This document shows, in pieces, positions 36,784 through 45,823 of a DNA stretch of 64,000 bases. A model generated the notes under the pieces. The model did no database searches. It worked only from the letters and a program-made list of their open reading frames with translations, and was not told the DNA's origin. Numbering within the stretch: position 1 is the first letter of the stretch; the number at the start of each line of letters is the position of its first letter. Source of the DNA: an uncultured Carboxylicivirga sp. (GTDB lineage Bacteria; Bacteroidota; Bacteroidia; Bacteroidales; Marinilabiliaceae). Made by a program: the position numbers and the translations under genes. The stretch lies in NCBI GenBank assembly GCA_947503525.1, contig CANNEA010000001.1, forward strand, positions 1,116,001-1,180,000, given 5' to 3'.

Positions 36784-37809
36784 TTATTTAAAATATTGAC
36801 GAATTACCTGAATTGTTTCCTTAGGTTTTTCGTTTATCATATTATGACCAGCATTGGGAATAATTTTCAGGATAGGTGAAGCGAAATAAACCATGTGTTT
36901 TTTCTGAATATCTTCCCCTATTATGGTATTACATTCACCACATATAAAGAGAACTTCATTGCTGTAGTTTTCAACCCCATTCACCAGGTTAATATTAAAA
37001 TTACCTTTACTATCCATTCCTGTTTGGCGAATAGCTTGAGATGCCTGCATACCTAAACGCCAAAATGTCGTGGCACTTTCATTAGCGATTCCATTACAGT
37101 AGTAACCCGCCATTGGATGGTCTTCTACATCTGTCATGCCAATGATGCGTGCCATTAAATAATCCATGCCTGCTTCTTCATCGGGTCCATCAACTTTCCA
37201 GGATTCTAAAACAGCTTTTAGCATACGCCATATGGTCGAAGATGTCATCTTAGGCATCATGCCCTTAGTTCTTTCCATAAATATCTGAGCTGTTTCGTTA
37301 GTCAGGAAACCAGGCTCAGCCAATACAAGTTTCGTCACTCTATCCGGATATTGAGCTAAGAAGCCAGAGGCCAGCATTGCTCCCCAACTATGCCCAATCA
37401 GGTAAACGGGTTGATCCGGACTGTAATAATCTGCAATTGCTTTTAAATCACTAAGAGAGCTTTCTAATGATAGTTCTGAAGTTGCTACTCGTGGCGATAA
37501 ACCTGTACCTCTTTGATCGTAAAAAACGATATGGAAGGAATCTGCCAAAGATTTTAATGGTTGCAATAATCTATAATCCTGCCCTGGTCCTCCATGTATG
37601 GCAATAACAACAGGAGCGTCTTTCGGGCCAAATGATTCAGCATGAAAGGTAACGGTGTCAATTGTAATATGTGGGATGGTTTTGTCTTGAGTTACCGTCT
37701 TTGGTATTTCAAATTTTGGCGTGACGAAAATGTAGGTTGTAATTAGGAATAATAATATGGCCAAAAATATCCAACCAACAGTTTTGATGAATAATTTTAA
37801 AATCTTCAT
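36784..37809 (-). CDS. Membrane-anchored alpha/beta hydrolase
   Basis: Hydrolase of 341 residues with an N-terminal anchor (about 8-28). The oxyanion segment is AIHGGPGQD, the nucleophile Ser141 lies in GHSWGAML and the general base His322 in NAGHN. HGGPG and the following FYDQRGTG are typical of proline iminopeptidase-like enzymes, so a peptidase or esterase role at the periplasmic face is likely. It is divergent from the nitroreductase gene. Confidence 0.88.
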   Translation of the reverse strand: MKILKLFIKTVGWIFLAILLFLITTYIFVTPKFEIPKTVTQDKTIPHITIDTVTFHAESFGPKDAPVVIAIHGGPGQDYRLLQPLKSLADSFHIVFYDQRGTGLSPRVATSELSLESSLSDLKAIADYYSPDQPVYLIGHSWGAMLASGFLAQYPDRVTKLVLAEPGFLTNETAQIFMERTKGMMPKMTSSTIWRMLKAVLESWKVDGPDEEAGMDYLMARIIGMTDVEDHPMAGYYCNGIANESATTFWRLGMQASQAIRQTGMDSKGNFNINLVNGVENYSNEVLFICGECNTIIGEDIQKKHMVYFASPILKIIPNAGHNMINEKPKETIQVIRQYFK

Positions 37810-37921
37810 GGATAAAAACTAAAAAATGATGTCTATTTAATTGTGCTGTGAAGATATCATTTTTTAATTTTGATTTTTTGATTAAATCGTATCCCTTTAT
37901 AAACAACTTATATAATGTCAT

Positions 37922-38665
37922 ATGCTTAGTGTATTAACTCAACGTAAGTCCATCAGAAAGTATAAAGATAAGCCTATTGAAGAAGATCTGTTAAACGAAA
38001 TTTTAAATGCAGGTATTCGGGCTTCAACAACCGGTAATATGCAGGTTTATAGTGTGGTGGTAACCAAAGATGATTCGATGAAGGAAAAGCTTTCGCCTTG
38101 TCATTTTAATCAGCCTATGGTTAAAAATGCACCGGTTACTATAACGTTTTGTGCCGACTTTAATCGTTTTAACCTATGGTGTCGTCAAAATAATGCGGAG
38201 CCGGGATATGATAATTTTTTGTCATTTGTAACTGCCGCTATTGATGCTTTATTGGTTGCTCAAAATGTATGTGTGGCCGCTGAGGCAAAAGGATTAGGTA
38301 TTTGTTATTTAGGAACTACGACTTATACGGCTGACAAAATCATTGATATCTTAAAATTACCTGTTGGAGTTGTGCCTATTACTACCGTTACATTGGGTTA
38401 TCCTGATGAAGATCCAGCTCAAGTAGACCGCTTACCTTTAGATGCCCTTGTGCACCATGAAGTTTATAGCGATTATTCTACAGACGATATTAATCGACTT
38501 TATAAAGAAAAAGAAGCTCTGGAAGAAAATAAGGCTTTCGTTGAAGAAAATGGAAAAGAAAGCTTAGCGCAGGTATTTACTGATATTCGTTATAAAAAAG
38601 CGGATAACGAGCACTTTAGTAGTGCATTGTTGGATGTCCTAAAAAAACAAGGATTTTTACAATAG
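37922..38665 (+). CDS. Nitroreductase-family NAD(P)H:FMN oxidoreductase
   Basis: Flavoprotein of 247 residues. It starts with the FMN-phosphate binding segment RKSIRKYKDKPI and contains GIRASTTGNMQVYSV, and AAEAKGLGICYLG in the dimer-forming half. It belongs to the NfsA/FRP-like nitroreductase group, which reduces nitro compounds, quinones or flavins. The last about 65 residues are extra and helical, as in several NfsA-like proteins. A terminator follows. Confidence 0.9.
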   Translation: MLSVLTQRKSIRKYKDKPIEEDLLNEILNAGIRASTTGNMQVYSVVVTKDDSMKEKLSPCHFNQPMVKNAPVTITFCADFNRFNLWCRQNNAEPGYDNFLSFVTAAIDALLVAQNVCVAAEAKGLGICYLGTTTYTADKIIDILKLPVGVVPITTVTLGYPDEDPAQVDRLPLDALVHHEVYSDYSTDDINRLYKEKEALEENKAFVEENGKESLAQVFTDIRYKKADNEHFSSALLDVLKKQGFLQ

Positions 38666-38692
38666 AACATTTTATTGGAGTGTGAAATATTT

Positions 38693-38723
38693 AAAGGTAA
38701 ACATATTTGATGTGTTTGCCTTT
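38693..38723 (+). terminator. Terminator of the nitroreductase gene
   Basis: Eleven-bp stem AAAGGTAAACA/TGTTTGCCTTT (38693-38703 with 38713-38723, one wobble), followed by a short T-rich tail. Confidence 0.65.
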
Positions 38724-38854
38724 ACTTTTATACCGTTAGTCAATTATTGATTGCATTGATTCATATTCTGTTCTAACTTGGTGTTTAAATGTATGTATTA
38801 TGGCCTTTTGCTACGAATGCTTACGACCTTACTTTTAAACAAAAACCTAAATTG

Positions 38855-39772
38855 ATGAAGAGAAGTGTATTTATGCTTTTTGCACTAATGTCCTTTACTT
38901 TGGTGCAAAGCCAATCCTTGGAAGATTACCTTTCGAAGTATACGCAGGAAAATGGCAAACAGTATCTGCAACCCTTTGCTGATGCTTTTTCTGCCGATTT
39001 TAATAGCGGTTTATTTCACAATGCACATTTAAAAAAGATGGGCTTTCAGCTCTATATTGGGGTTGCAGCTCAAGTCGCTACTATTCCTTCAAGTGCAAAG
39101 CATTTTCAAGCTTATACTGAAAGTGGATTATTTGAACCTGAAGGGCCGTATAGTGTGCCTACTGTATTCGGACCAACAGAAGGGAAAATAGTGCCTATTG
39201 AAGCAAGTAATGGATTATTAGATTATGCATTTCCTGGAGGCTTCGATATGGATTACGTGCCATTAGCGATGCCACAAATTACCATTGGTTCTGTTTTTGG
39301 TACCGATTTTACAGCTCGCTATATTGAACTTGATGTAACAGACATTGGTAAAATCAAAGTGTTCGGTTGGGGTTTAAGGCACAGTATTGATCAATACCTT
39401 GATATATTACCAATTGATTTGGCTGTTGGTTATTATAACCAATCCTTTAAGATTGGTGAATATATGGATGCGACAGCAAATGTGGTCAATTTACAGGCCA
39501 GTTATTCAATACCAGTTTTGACATTTTATGGTGGCCTTGGGTATGAAAATAGTAAAGTTGATGTACAATACACCTATGAAGGTCCGGATATATCAACAAC
39601 ATCTATTCAGGAAGGAGATAGGGTGTCATTTGAAATGGAAGGTGCTAATACAGTACGCTTAACCCTTGGGATGACCTTAAATTTAGGGCCTGTGAAAATT
39701 CATGGGGACTATAATGTGGCCAAACAAAACACTTTTGTTGTAGGTCTTGGAATCGGAATTAATGAGAAATAA
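38855..39772 (+). CDS. Outer-membrane beta-barrel protein, DUF6588-like
   Basis: Exported protein of 305 residues with a signal peptide (ends near VQSQS). It is built from amphipathic beta-strands with aromatic ends, including GWGLRHSIDQYL and PVLTFYGGLGYENS, which resemble the Bacteroidota DUF6588 group of unknown function. The Met at 38855 is chosen over 38789 because it begins a proper signal peptide. A lipoprotein gene starts 21 bp after its stop, so the two may act together at the outer membrane. Confidence 0.72.
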   Translation: MKRSVFMLFALMSFTLVQSQSLEDYLSKYTQENGKQYLQPFADAFSADFNSGLFHNAHLKKMGFQLYIGVAAQVATIPSSAKHFQAYTESGLFEPEGPYSVPTVFGPTEGKIVPIEASNGLLDYAFPGGFDMDYVPLAMPQITIGSVFGTDFTARYIELDVTDIGKIKVFGWGLRHSIDQYLDILPIDLAVGYYNQSFKIGEYMDATANVVNLQASYSIPVLTFYGGLGYENSKVDVQYTYEGPDISTTSIQEGDRVSFEMEGANTVRLTLGMTLNLGPVKIHGDYNVAKQNTFVVGLGIGINEK

Positions 39773-39793
39773 ACTAAACTTAAAAATATCACA

Positions 39794-40348
39794 ATGAGAA
39801 AAATAGTAATGTTATTGGCTATCATGCTTGGAATGATTGCTTGTGAGGAGAAAGATATCAGTCTTTTTCCAAGTTTTGAAGAAAGCGCAAAGTTTAATAT
39901 AAATACCAATAGTTTCGAGGAGGATGCTACCATTTATTCTTCGGTTATCAGTGATGCTGTTATTGAAGCCACAGATGGTGAAGGTGGAGTAGAAAGACTT
40001 GTTCTCGAAGGGCTATGGTTTGAAGTAACACCTAATAGTGGGAATACGGCACAAGCTATGACCCTAACGTTTCAAATTAAGTCATGGGCCACAGATGAAT
40101 ATCTGCCAATATTAGAAGACTTTACATTTACGGTTAATTCCGGCAAAGTAAATTTTCTAAAGGAACTTAAATCAGAAGGCGTTATTGAATTAAAGAATCA
40201 ATTGAATGCCATTGCAAAAGGTTTACCAAGCAGTGATATAAAATTTGAGTCTGAAGGTATTGTCACTCCTGAAGGAGGAACTGTTGATGTTGATGTTGAG
40301 GTGTTTGTGAATGCTACTGTTGTATATACTACAACCGTAGGTATTTAA
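39794..40348 (+). CDS. Putative lipoprotein of unknown function
   Basis: Protein of 184 residues. A lipoprotein signal ends at Cys17 (GMIAC). The mature part is beta-rich with no recognised family and shows repeated Val/Asp-rich strands near the C-terminus (GGTVDVDVEVFVNA). It lies 21 bp after the barrel gene and ends before a strong terminator, so it probably belongs to the same operon. Confidence 0.65.
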   Translation: MRKIVMLLAIMLGMIACEEKDISLFPSFEESAKFNINTNSFEEDATIYSSVISDAVIEATDGEGGVERLVLEGLWFEVTPNSGNTAQAMTLTFQIKSWATDEYLPILEDFTFTVNSGKVNFLKELKSEGVIELKNQLNAIAKGLPSSDIKFESEGIVTPEGGTVDVDVEVFVNATVVYTTTVGI

Positions 40349-40390
40349 ATAATAAAGTAGGATAGTACAATTCGTCCATACTTATGGTAG

Positions 40391-40428
40391 GAACACTGAA
40401 GTTGGCTGTTAAGCTAGCTTCAGTGTTC
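40391..40428. terminator. Bidirectional terminator between lipoprotein and SDR genes
   Basis: Seventeen-bp stem (40391-40407 with 40412-40428; two wobble pairs), GTTA loop, T-run on the plus strand. Confidence 0.82.
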
Positions 40429-40441
40429 TTTTATTATATGG

Positions 40442-41200
40442 TTATGATCTGTGATTATATACCGCACTGGCCTGCGCTGTTGGCATTATTAGTATATCAT
40501 TAATATTTACATGAGCAGGTCGGGTAAGCATAAATTCAATTGTATCAGCGATGTCATCAGCATTTAAAGGAACTAGTCCTTTATATACATTGTCAGCTTT
40601 TTTCTGATCTCCATGATATCTAACTACAGAAAATTCGGTTTCAACCATCCCCGGAGCTATTGAACCAACCTTGATATTGTGTTTCAACAGGTCAATTCGC
40701 ATGCCTTTGGTTAAAGCATCAGCCGCATGTTTACTTGCACAATATACATTTCCATTGGCATATACTTCTTTACCGGCAATTGAAGTGATGTTTATAATGT
40801 GCCCTTTTTGCTTTTCTATCATACCCGGAATAATCATTTTAGAAATGTAAAGAAGACCTTTAATATTGGTGTCAATCATACGTTCCCAATCACTCAACAA
40901 TCCTTCCTGAACAGGATCTGCACCCGCGGCAAGTCCGGCATTGTTAATTAATACATCAATTTGCTTAAACTCTTCTGGCAGATTAGAGATTGCTTTATCG
41001 GTTTCTTCCCAGTTTCTAATATCAAAACATAGTGTAAATACATTTATCGAAGTCGATTCTTCAATTGTCTTTTTTAACTGCTCAAGCTTTTCTTTTCGCC
41101 TGCCCGTTATTATCAAATTGTAGCTGAGCGATGCCAACTTTAATGCTGCCGCTTCTCCTATTCCAGAAGTAGCACCTGTAATTAATGCGATCTGTTTCAT
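40442..41200 (-). CDS. Short-chain dehydrogenase/reductase, YdfG-like
   Basis: Oxidoreductase of 252 residues with the NAD(P) motif TGATSGIGEAA, NNAGLAAG, and the catalytic pair Tyr153 and Lys157 in VYCASKHA. The overall pattern is that of NADP-dependent 3-hydroxy acid dehydrogenases such as YdfG. The substrate cannot be read off. It is divergent from purL. Confidence 0.9.
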   Translation of the reverse strand: MKQIALITGATSGIGEAAALKLASLSYNLIITGRRKEKLEQLKKTIEESTSINVFTLCFDIRNWEETDKAISNLPEEFKQIDVLINNAGLAAGADPVQEGLLSDWERMIDTNIKGLLYISKMIIPGMIEKQKGHIINITSIAGKEVYANGNVYCASKHAADALTKGMRIDLLKHNIKVGSIAPGMVETEFSVVRYHGDQKKADNVYKGLVPLNADDIADTIEFMLTRPAHVNINDILIMPTAQASAVYNHRS

Positions 41201-41340
41201 TTGATTGTATTTTATGATAGAGTCTGTTTGCTATTTGCGTTATTTTATATACTTTCATCAATAAATATCAGATTGCCTATCTGAAATCCTAAATTTAAGT
41301 TATTCATTCTTTCCACGAAAGAAGGTCAAAAATAGCAATT

Positions 41341-43566
41341 ATGGAAACACCTATACCTACATTAGCTGAAGCTGAGAAATTAAATATTACTTCAAAAGAG
41401 TTTGATCAAATAAAGGAAATACTTCAACGAAATCCAAGTGCGATTGAACTAGAGATTTTTTCGACACTTTGGTCAGAGCATGCGTGCTATAAAAATTCTA
41501 TTCATTGGTTAAAGACTTTGCCCACAAATGGGGAGAAAGTGTTAGTTGAAGCAGGAGCTGAAAGTGCCGGTGCTATAGACTTAGGTAATGGTTTAGCATG
41601 TGTTGTGAAGGTTGAGACTCATAATCATCCCTGCGCAATTCAACCAAGATTAGGAGCTAATACTGGATTACGTCTTTTAAGTAGAGACATTGCCTCAATG
41701 GGTGCAAAGCCCATGGCCATATTAAATTCTTTACGATTTGGCGAAGGTAAAAGAGATACAGCTAAATGGTTATTTGAGGAAGTTGCTAATGGAATGAGTG
41801 AGTTTGAAAAAGGTTATAATGTTCCTATTGTTGGTGGTGAAACTTTCTTTTCAAAAGGGTACAATTCAAGTCCGGTTGTAAATAATTTTGCCTTTGGTGT
41901 AGTTGATAAAAATAAATTATTGTCGGGTGTTGCTAAGGGTGAAGGTAATTTAATCCTAATTATTGGTGCTTTAACCGGTAAGGATGGGGTTGATTCAGAT
42001 GTGTTTACCGATGATGTTATAGCTGGTGTGGATGTAAAATCTGTTCCCTTGGAATTACTAATGGATGTTTCGGTGGAGAAGCATTTGCAGGAAGCCATTG
42101 AAGAGTTAAATGATAAAGGACATTTATTAGGAGCTCAGACCATAGGAAATCAAGGGATAATAGGTGCGGCATGTGAAATGTCTGTAAGAGGAACATCGGG
42201 CCTTAGCTTGCATATGGATAAGGTACCATTACGTGAAAACGATCTTAATGCTCGTGAGATTCTCTTGGCACAAACCTGGTCAAGAATGCTGGTATGTATA
42301 ACTCCAGAGAATTTTGAAACTGTAAAAAAAGTAGCTGATTCAAAACAGTTAGCTGTAGGTATATTAGGGGAAGTTGTTGGAGGAGATAATGTCGTTTGTC
42401 ATTACAACGGAGATGTAATTGCCGACATCCCTTCCAAATTTGTTGGAATGGGAGGTGAAGCTCCGGTTTATGAGCTAAAATATGGGCCTGTTAATATTGA
42501 TGCCGTAGATATTAATATTGAGCAATACGACGAGCCAGATCACTATCCGGATGTGATTAAAGAGATGTTGGTCAATCTTAATGTCACTTCAAAAAAGTGG
42601 ATGACCGATAAATTTGACGAGTCCATAAAAACTGAAGGTTCAAACCAGAGGTTTCCTTCGGATTCGGCATTTGTAGATATTGAAGGTACGAATCAAGCTA
42701 TTGCGGCGACAATGGATTGTAATTCATCATATATGAAAACTGATGCCAATATTGGTGCTCAGATAGCTGTTGCCGAGGCAGCACGTAATATAATATGTGG
42801 TGGAGGTATTCCCTTAGGAGTTTCTGATTGTTTGAATTATGGAAATCCATTTGAAGAAGAAGTATACGGTACTTTTGTTGATTCAATTATCGGAATCACA
42901 AAGGCTTGTAATGATTTTAATCTTCCTGTGCTTAGTGGGAATGTTAGTTTCTTTAATCAACATTCTGAAGGTGGACAATTAAAAGCGATTACGCCAACGC
43001 CTGTTATTGGGATGGTAGGATTAGTTGAAGACAAGCGACATCATTCTACATTATCATTCCGACACAAGGGTGATATGATATTTTTGATAGGTCAATCTCG
43101 TAATGATGTTAATTCTTCGGAATTTGCCAGTAGTGTTTTAAATATAAAATATTCTTTACCTCCTTATTATGATTTCGAAGAGGAAAAAGAATTACAGGAT
43201 GCTGTGGCCGGTATGATCCGTGAAGGCTTGGTTAGATCAGTTCACGATGTGTCCAATGGAGGATTGTTTTTTACCTTATTGGAATCAGGAATTCCATTAG
43301 AATTTGGATTTGATATAACTTCTGACGCTGAAATACGTAAAGAAGCATTCTTGTTTGGAGAATCACAAAGTAGAGTAGTCGTATCTGTTTCTCCAGCTAA
43401 GCAAGACGAGTTTGTTGATTTTATGATTGAAAAGAATGTACCATTCTCTATACTAGGTCATGTCACAAAAGGTGAAATTCGTATTGATGATGAAGCTTAT
43501 GGTTTTATTGGAGATATGAAAAAGGATTTTGAACAAAGATTGGAGCAATGGGTTCTTGGTAAGTAA
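41341..43566 (+). CDS. purL: Phosphoribosylformylglycinamidine synthase subunit PurL
   Basis: Purine-biosynthesis enzyme of 741 residues, the small PurL type that works with separate PurQ and PurS subunits, not the 1200-residue fused form. Two AIR-synthase-like halves are visible: EIEIFSTLWSEHACYKNS near residue 40, the VKVETHNHPCAI ATP/Mg segment near 90, and repeated PxxxxTPVIGMVG elements. purS and purQ are not adjacent. No purine riboswitch was recognised upstream. Confidence 0.94.
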   Translation: METPIPTLAEAEKLNITSKEFDQIKEILQRNPSAIELEIFSTLWSEHACYKNSIHWLKTLPTNGEKVLVEAGAESAGAIDLGNGLACVVKVETHNHPCAIQPRLGANTGLRLLSRDIASMGAKPMAILNSLRFGEGKRDTAKWLFEEVANGMSEFEKGYNVPIVGGETFFSKGYNSSPVVNNFAFGVVDKNKLLSGVAKGEGNLILIIGALTGKDGVDSDVFTDDVIAGVDVKSVPLELLMDVSVEKHLQEAIEELNDKGHLLGAQTIGNQGIIGAACEMSVRGTSGLSLHMDKVPLRENDLNAREILLAQTWSRMLVCITPENFETVKKVADSKQLAVGILGEVVGGDNVVCHYNGDVIADIPSKFVGMGGEAPVYELKYGPVNIDAVDINIEQYDEPDHYPDVIKEMLVNLNVTSKKWMTDKFDESIKTEGSNQRFPSDSAFVDIEGTNQAIAATMDCNSSYMKTDANIGAQIAVAEAARNIICGGGIPLGVSDCLNYGNPFEEEVYGTFVDSIIGITKACNDFNLPVLSGNVSFFNQHSEGGQLKAITPTPVIGMVGLVEDKRHHSTLSFRHKGDMIFLIGQSRNDVNSSEFASSVLNIKYSLPPYYDFEEEKELQDAVAGMIREGLVRSVHDVSNGGLFFTLLESGIPLEFGFDITSDAEIRKEAFLFGESQSRVVVSVSPAKQDEFVDFMIEKNVPFSILGHVTKGEIRIDDEAYGFIGDMKKDFEQRLEQWVLGK

Positions 43567-43587
43567 ATTTTAAAGGGGAAAACAGGA

Positions 43588-44109
43588 ATGAAGTTATATT
43601 GGAAAGTATTATTTGTAATATTATTGGTAGCAGGTGGTTATACTTCACTGGCATGGATGAATACCGAAGAGGTTGATTTTGTAAAGGTAGGTAATCAGGT
43701 GCCGGAGTTTAAATTGGAGACTTCAGAGGCTAAAATTGATGCCAGTAGTTTAAAAGGGAAAGTAGTGCTTGTTAACTTTTTTGCTACTTGGTGTCCACCA
43801 TGTGTGAAAGAATTACCACACTTGGAAAAAGAGGTTTGGTTACCAAATAAAGATAACAAGGATTTTGTTCTTTTGGTGGTAGGCCGTGAGCATTCAGAGG
43901 AAGAAATAAAGGCTTTCGCCGATAAAAGAGGATTGAATTTGCCTTTTTATCCGGATCCAAAACGAGAAATGTTCTCAATGTTTGCCAAACAATCAATCCC
44001 GCGTAACTACATTATTGATAGAGAGGGTAAAGTAGTATATAGTGCGGTAGGTTTTGAGTCAGAAGAATTCGAAAAAATGAAAGCCGTTCTTAAGGAACAG
44101 TTAAATTAA
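43588..44109 (+). CDS. TlpA/ResA-type thioredoxin-like protein
   Basis: Periplasm-facing thioredoxin-fold protein of 173 residues, with an N-terminal signal anchor (about 5-25). The active site is Cys69-Pro-Pro-Cys72 in FATWCPPCVKEL, and the cis-Pro segment is SIPRNYIID. Members reduce periplasmic disulfides, for example in cytochrome c maturation. The gene lies 21 bp after purL and is probably co-transcribed. Confidence 0.92.
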   Translation: MKLYWKVLFVILLVAGGYTSLAWMNTEEVDFVKVGNQVPEFKLETSEAKIDASSLKGKVVLVNFFATWCPPCVKELPHLEKEVWLPNKDNKDFVLLVVGREHSEEEIKAFADKRGLNLPFYPDPKREMFSMFAKQSIPRNYIIDREGKVVYSAVGFESEEFEKMKAVLKEQLN

Positions 44110-44129
44110 GAAAGTAAAATATCGGATCG

Positions 44130-44161
44130 AAGGGAATAATTCATTATAGTATTATTCCCTT
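44130..44161 (+). terminator. Terminator of the purL-tlpA unit
   Basis: Eleven-bp perfect stem AAGGGAATAAT/ATTATTCCCTT (44130-44140 with 44151-44161), 10-nt loop and a T-run. Confidence 0.83.
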
Positions 44162-44218
44162 TTTTAGTAATAATAGTAAACGGTACATAGTATTTAATAA
44201 TATCTAGGTGATAGATAA

Positions 44219-44248
44219 TTCGTATTTTCACCAACTATTGTATTTTTG
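44219..44248 (+). promoter_or_regulatory. Promoter of ubiE
   Basis: A full -7 match TATTTTTG (44241-44248) follows a weak -33 box TTCG (44219-44222) at 18 bp. The ATG at 44268 lies about 12 nt after the likely transcription start. Confidence 0.5.
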
Positions 44249-44267
44249 CCTCAAATAAAATAAACGC

Positions 44268-44990
44268 ATGACAGTAAAGCCCTATAAATCCGAGGAGGGA
44301 TCGAAGAAGAGCCAGGTGGCCGGTATGTTTAATAATATAGCTGCAAAGTATGACTTTCTTAACCACTTTTTATCATTAGGGATTGATAAAATCTGGCGAA
44401 AAAGGGCGATTAATCTCTTAAAAAGTATCGACAAACCATTAATCCTGGATGTGGCAACCGGAACCGGTGATTTGGCCATTGAGGCTAATAAACGGCTTGG
44501 ATGTAAGGTTGTTGGAGTTGATATATCAGTTGAGATGCTGAAGGTAGCCGATGTCAAACTAAAGAAGAGAGAGCTTACGGAATGGATCTCTGTTCAGGAA
44601 GGGGACTCGGAAAATTTACCTTTTGAGGATAATAGTTTTGATGCGGTGATGGTAGCCTTTGGAGTTCGTAATTTCGAGAACTTAAATAAGGGATTATGTG
44701 AAATGAGTCGTGTTCTTAAGCCCGGTGGCAAGATGGTTGTACTAGAGTTTTCAAAACCGGCCTATTTCCCGTTTAAACAATTGTATCTGTTTTATTTTAA
44801 GTTTATATTGCCATTGTTAGGTGGTGTAATATCGAAAGATAAAGCTGCATACACGTATTTACCGGAGTCGGTGTTGAATTTTCCTGATGGTCTTAAGTTT
44901 GACGCCGAATTAGTGAACGCAGGAATGAGACCAGTTAAACGTTATAAACAAACGATGGGTATTGCTACAATTTATTTATCGGAGAAATAG
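44268..44990 (+). CDS. ubiE: Demethylmenaquinone methyltransferase
   Basis: SAM-dependent methyltransferase of 240 residues (UbiE/MenG). The opening MFNNIAAKYDFLNHFLSLGIDKIWR and the SAM motif LDVATGTGDLA are diagnostic, followed by FGVRNF and SRVLKPGGKMVVLEF. In this group the product is most likely menaquinone. It is followed after 17 bp by porT, a neighbourhood I know from other Bacteroidota. Confidence 0.95.
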   Translation: MTVKPYKSEEGSKKSQVAGMFNNIAAKYDFLNHFLSLGIDKIWRKRAINLLKSIDKPLILDVATGTGDLAIEANKRLGCKVVGVDISVEMLKVADVKLKKRELTEWISVQEGDSENLPFEDNSFDAVMVAFGVRNFENLNKGLCEMSRVLKPGGKMVVLEFSKPAYFPFKQLYLFYFKFILPLLGGVISKDKAAYTYLPESVLNFPDGLKFDAELVNAGMRPVKRYKQTMGIATIYLSEK

Positions 44991-45007
44991 CAATATTTAT
45001 TGAATTA

Positions 45008-45751
45008 TTGAGTTTAAAGATTGAACGCATAAATAAAGATTCATTGAAGTTATTTATTCTATCCATTTTTATTTTTTTGATGGTTCAAACCATCAGTTCT
45101 CAGAAAGACGATAAAATTGCCAATTTAAGGGGATTTGATGAACGACCTTTACACTTTGGTTTTCTTATTGGTATTAATGCGATGGATTTTCGTGTCTATA
45201 ATAGTGGACAGCCTCTTGGTCCTAATGGAGAGAAAATGTATGCCGACGTTGTTCACCTTAAACCTGGATTAAATATCGGCATTGTCTCCAGTTACAGGCT
45301 TCGTCCTAACTTAAACCTTCGATTTTTACCAGGTATCAGTTTTGGTCAACGCGATCTGTATTATTTTAATGAAGAAACAGGCGAGCAAGAGTCAGAACCA
45401 CTGAAAATAAAGTCCACTTTTCTGGAATTTCCATTATTGATAAAGTATAATGCGTTTAGAATGCACAATGCTAAGCCATACATTATAGGTGGAGTAAATA
45501 TGCGCTACGATTTAGCCAAAAACAGGCAGGACCGTCTTTTACTAAATTCTCTGGATGGTTATCTCGAAGCTGGAGCAGGATTTGACTTTTATATGACCTA
45601 CTTTCGTCTTTCGGTGGAATTAAAAGCATCTATTGGTTTTGCCAATGTCTTAAATCCTGAAGGTACAGGTGACTTGCTCGACCAACCGTATACCGATGCC
45701 TTAGATGCGTTGCGCTCGCGTATTTTTCACCTTACATTCTATTTTGAATAA
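45008..45751 (+). CDS. porT: Type IX secretion/gliding outer-membrane protein PorT
   Basis: Predicted 8-stranded outer-membrane barrel of 247 residues. The mature start, LHFGFLIGINAMDFRV, then LKPGLNIGIVSSYRL and FLEFPLLIKYNA, follows the PorT/SprT pattern. It is essential for T9SS export in Porphyromonas and Flavobacterium. No ATG precedes the signal sequence, so TTG at 45008 is used; the frame is open into ubiE. It sits just after ubiE and near an RNA-methylase and a BamA-like gene, as in other Bacteroidota. Confidence 0.82.
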   Translation: MSLKIERINKDSLKLFILSIFIFLMVQTISSQKDDKIANLRGFDERPLHFGFLIGINAMDFRVYNSGQPLGPNGEKMYADVVHLKPGLNIGIVSSYRLRPNLNLRFLPGISFGQRDLYYFNEETGEQESEPLKIKSTFLEFPLLIKYNAFRMHNAKPYIIGGVNMRYDLAKNRQDRLLLNSLDGYLEAGAGFDFYMTYFRLSVELKASIGFANVLNPEGTGDLLDQPYTDALDALRSRIFHLTFYFE

Positions 45752-45823
45752 ATTCAATTACTTTTGTCGTAAATAATGATTGTGGGGTATTGTGCCGCAT
45801 AACTAACAATCTAATAGTTACGA

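Noticed and set aside
41201-41340. Purine riboswitch before purL
   Set aside because: The 140-bp gap shows no purine aptamer-like three-way structure and no terminator; only AT-rich sequence and a weak minus-strand -7 box were seen.
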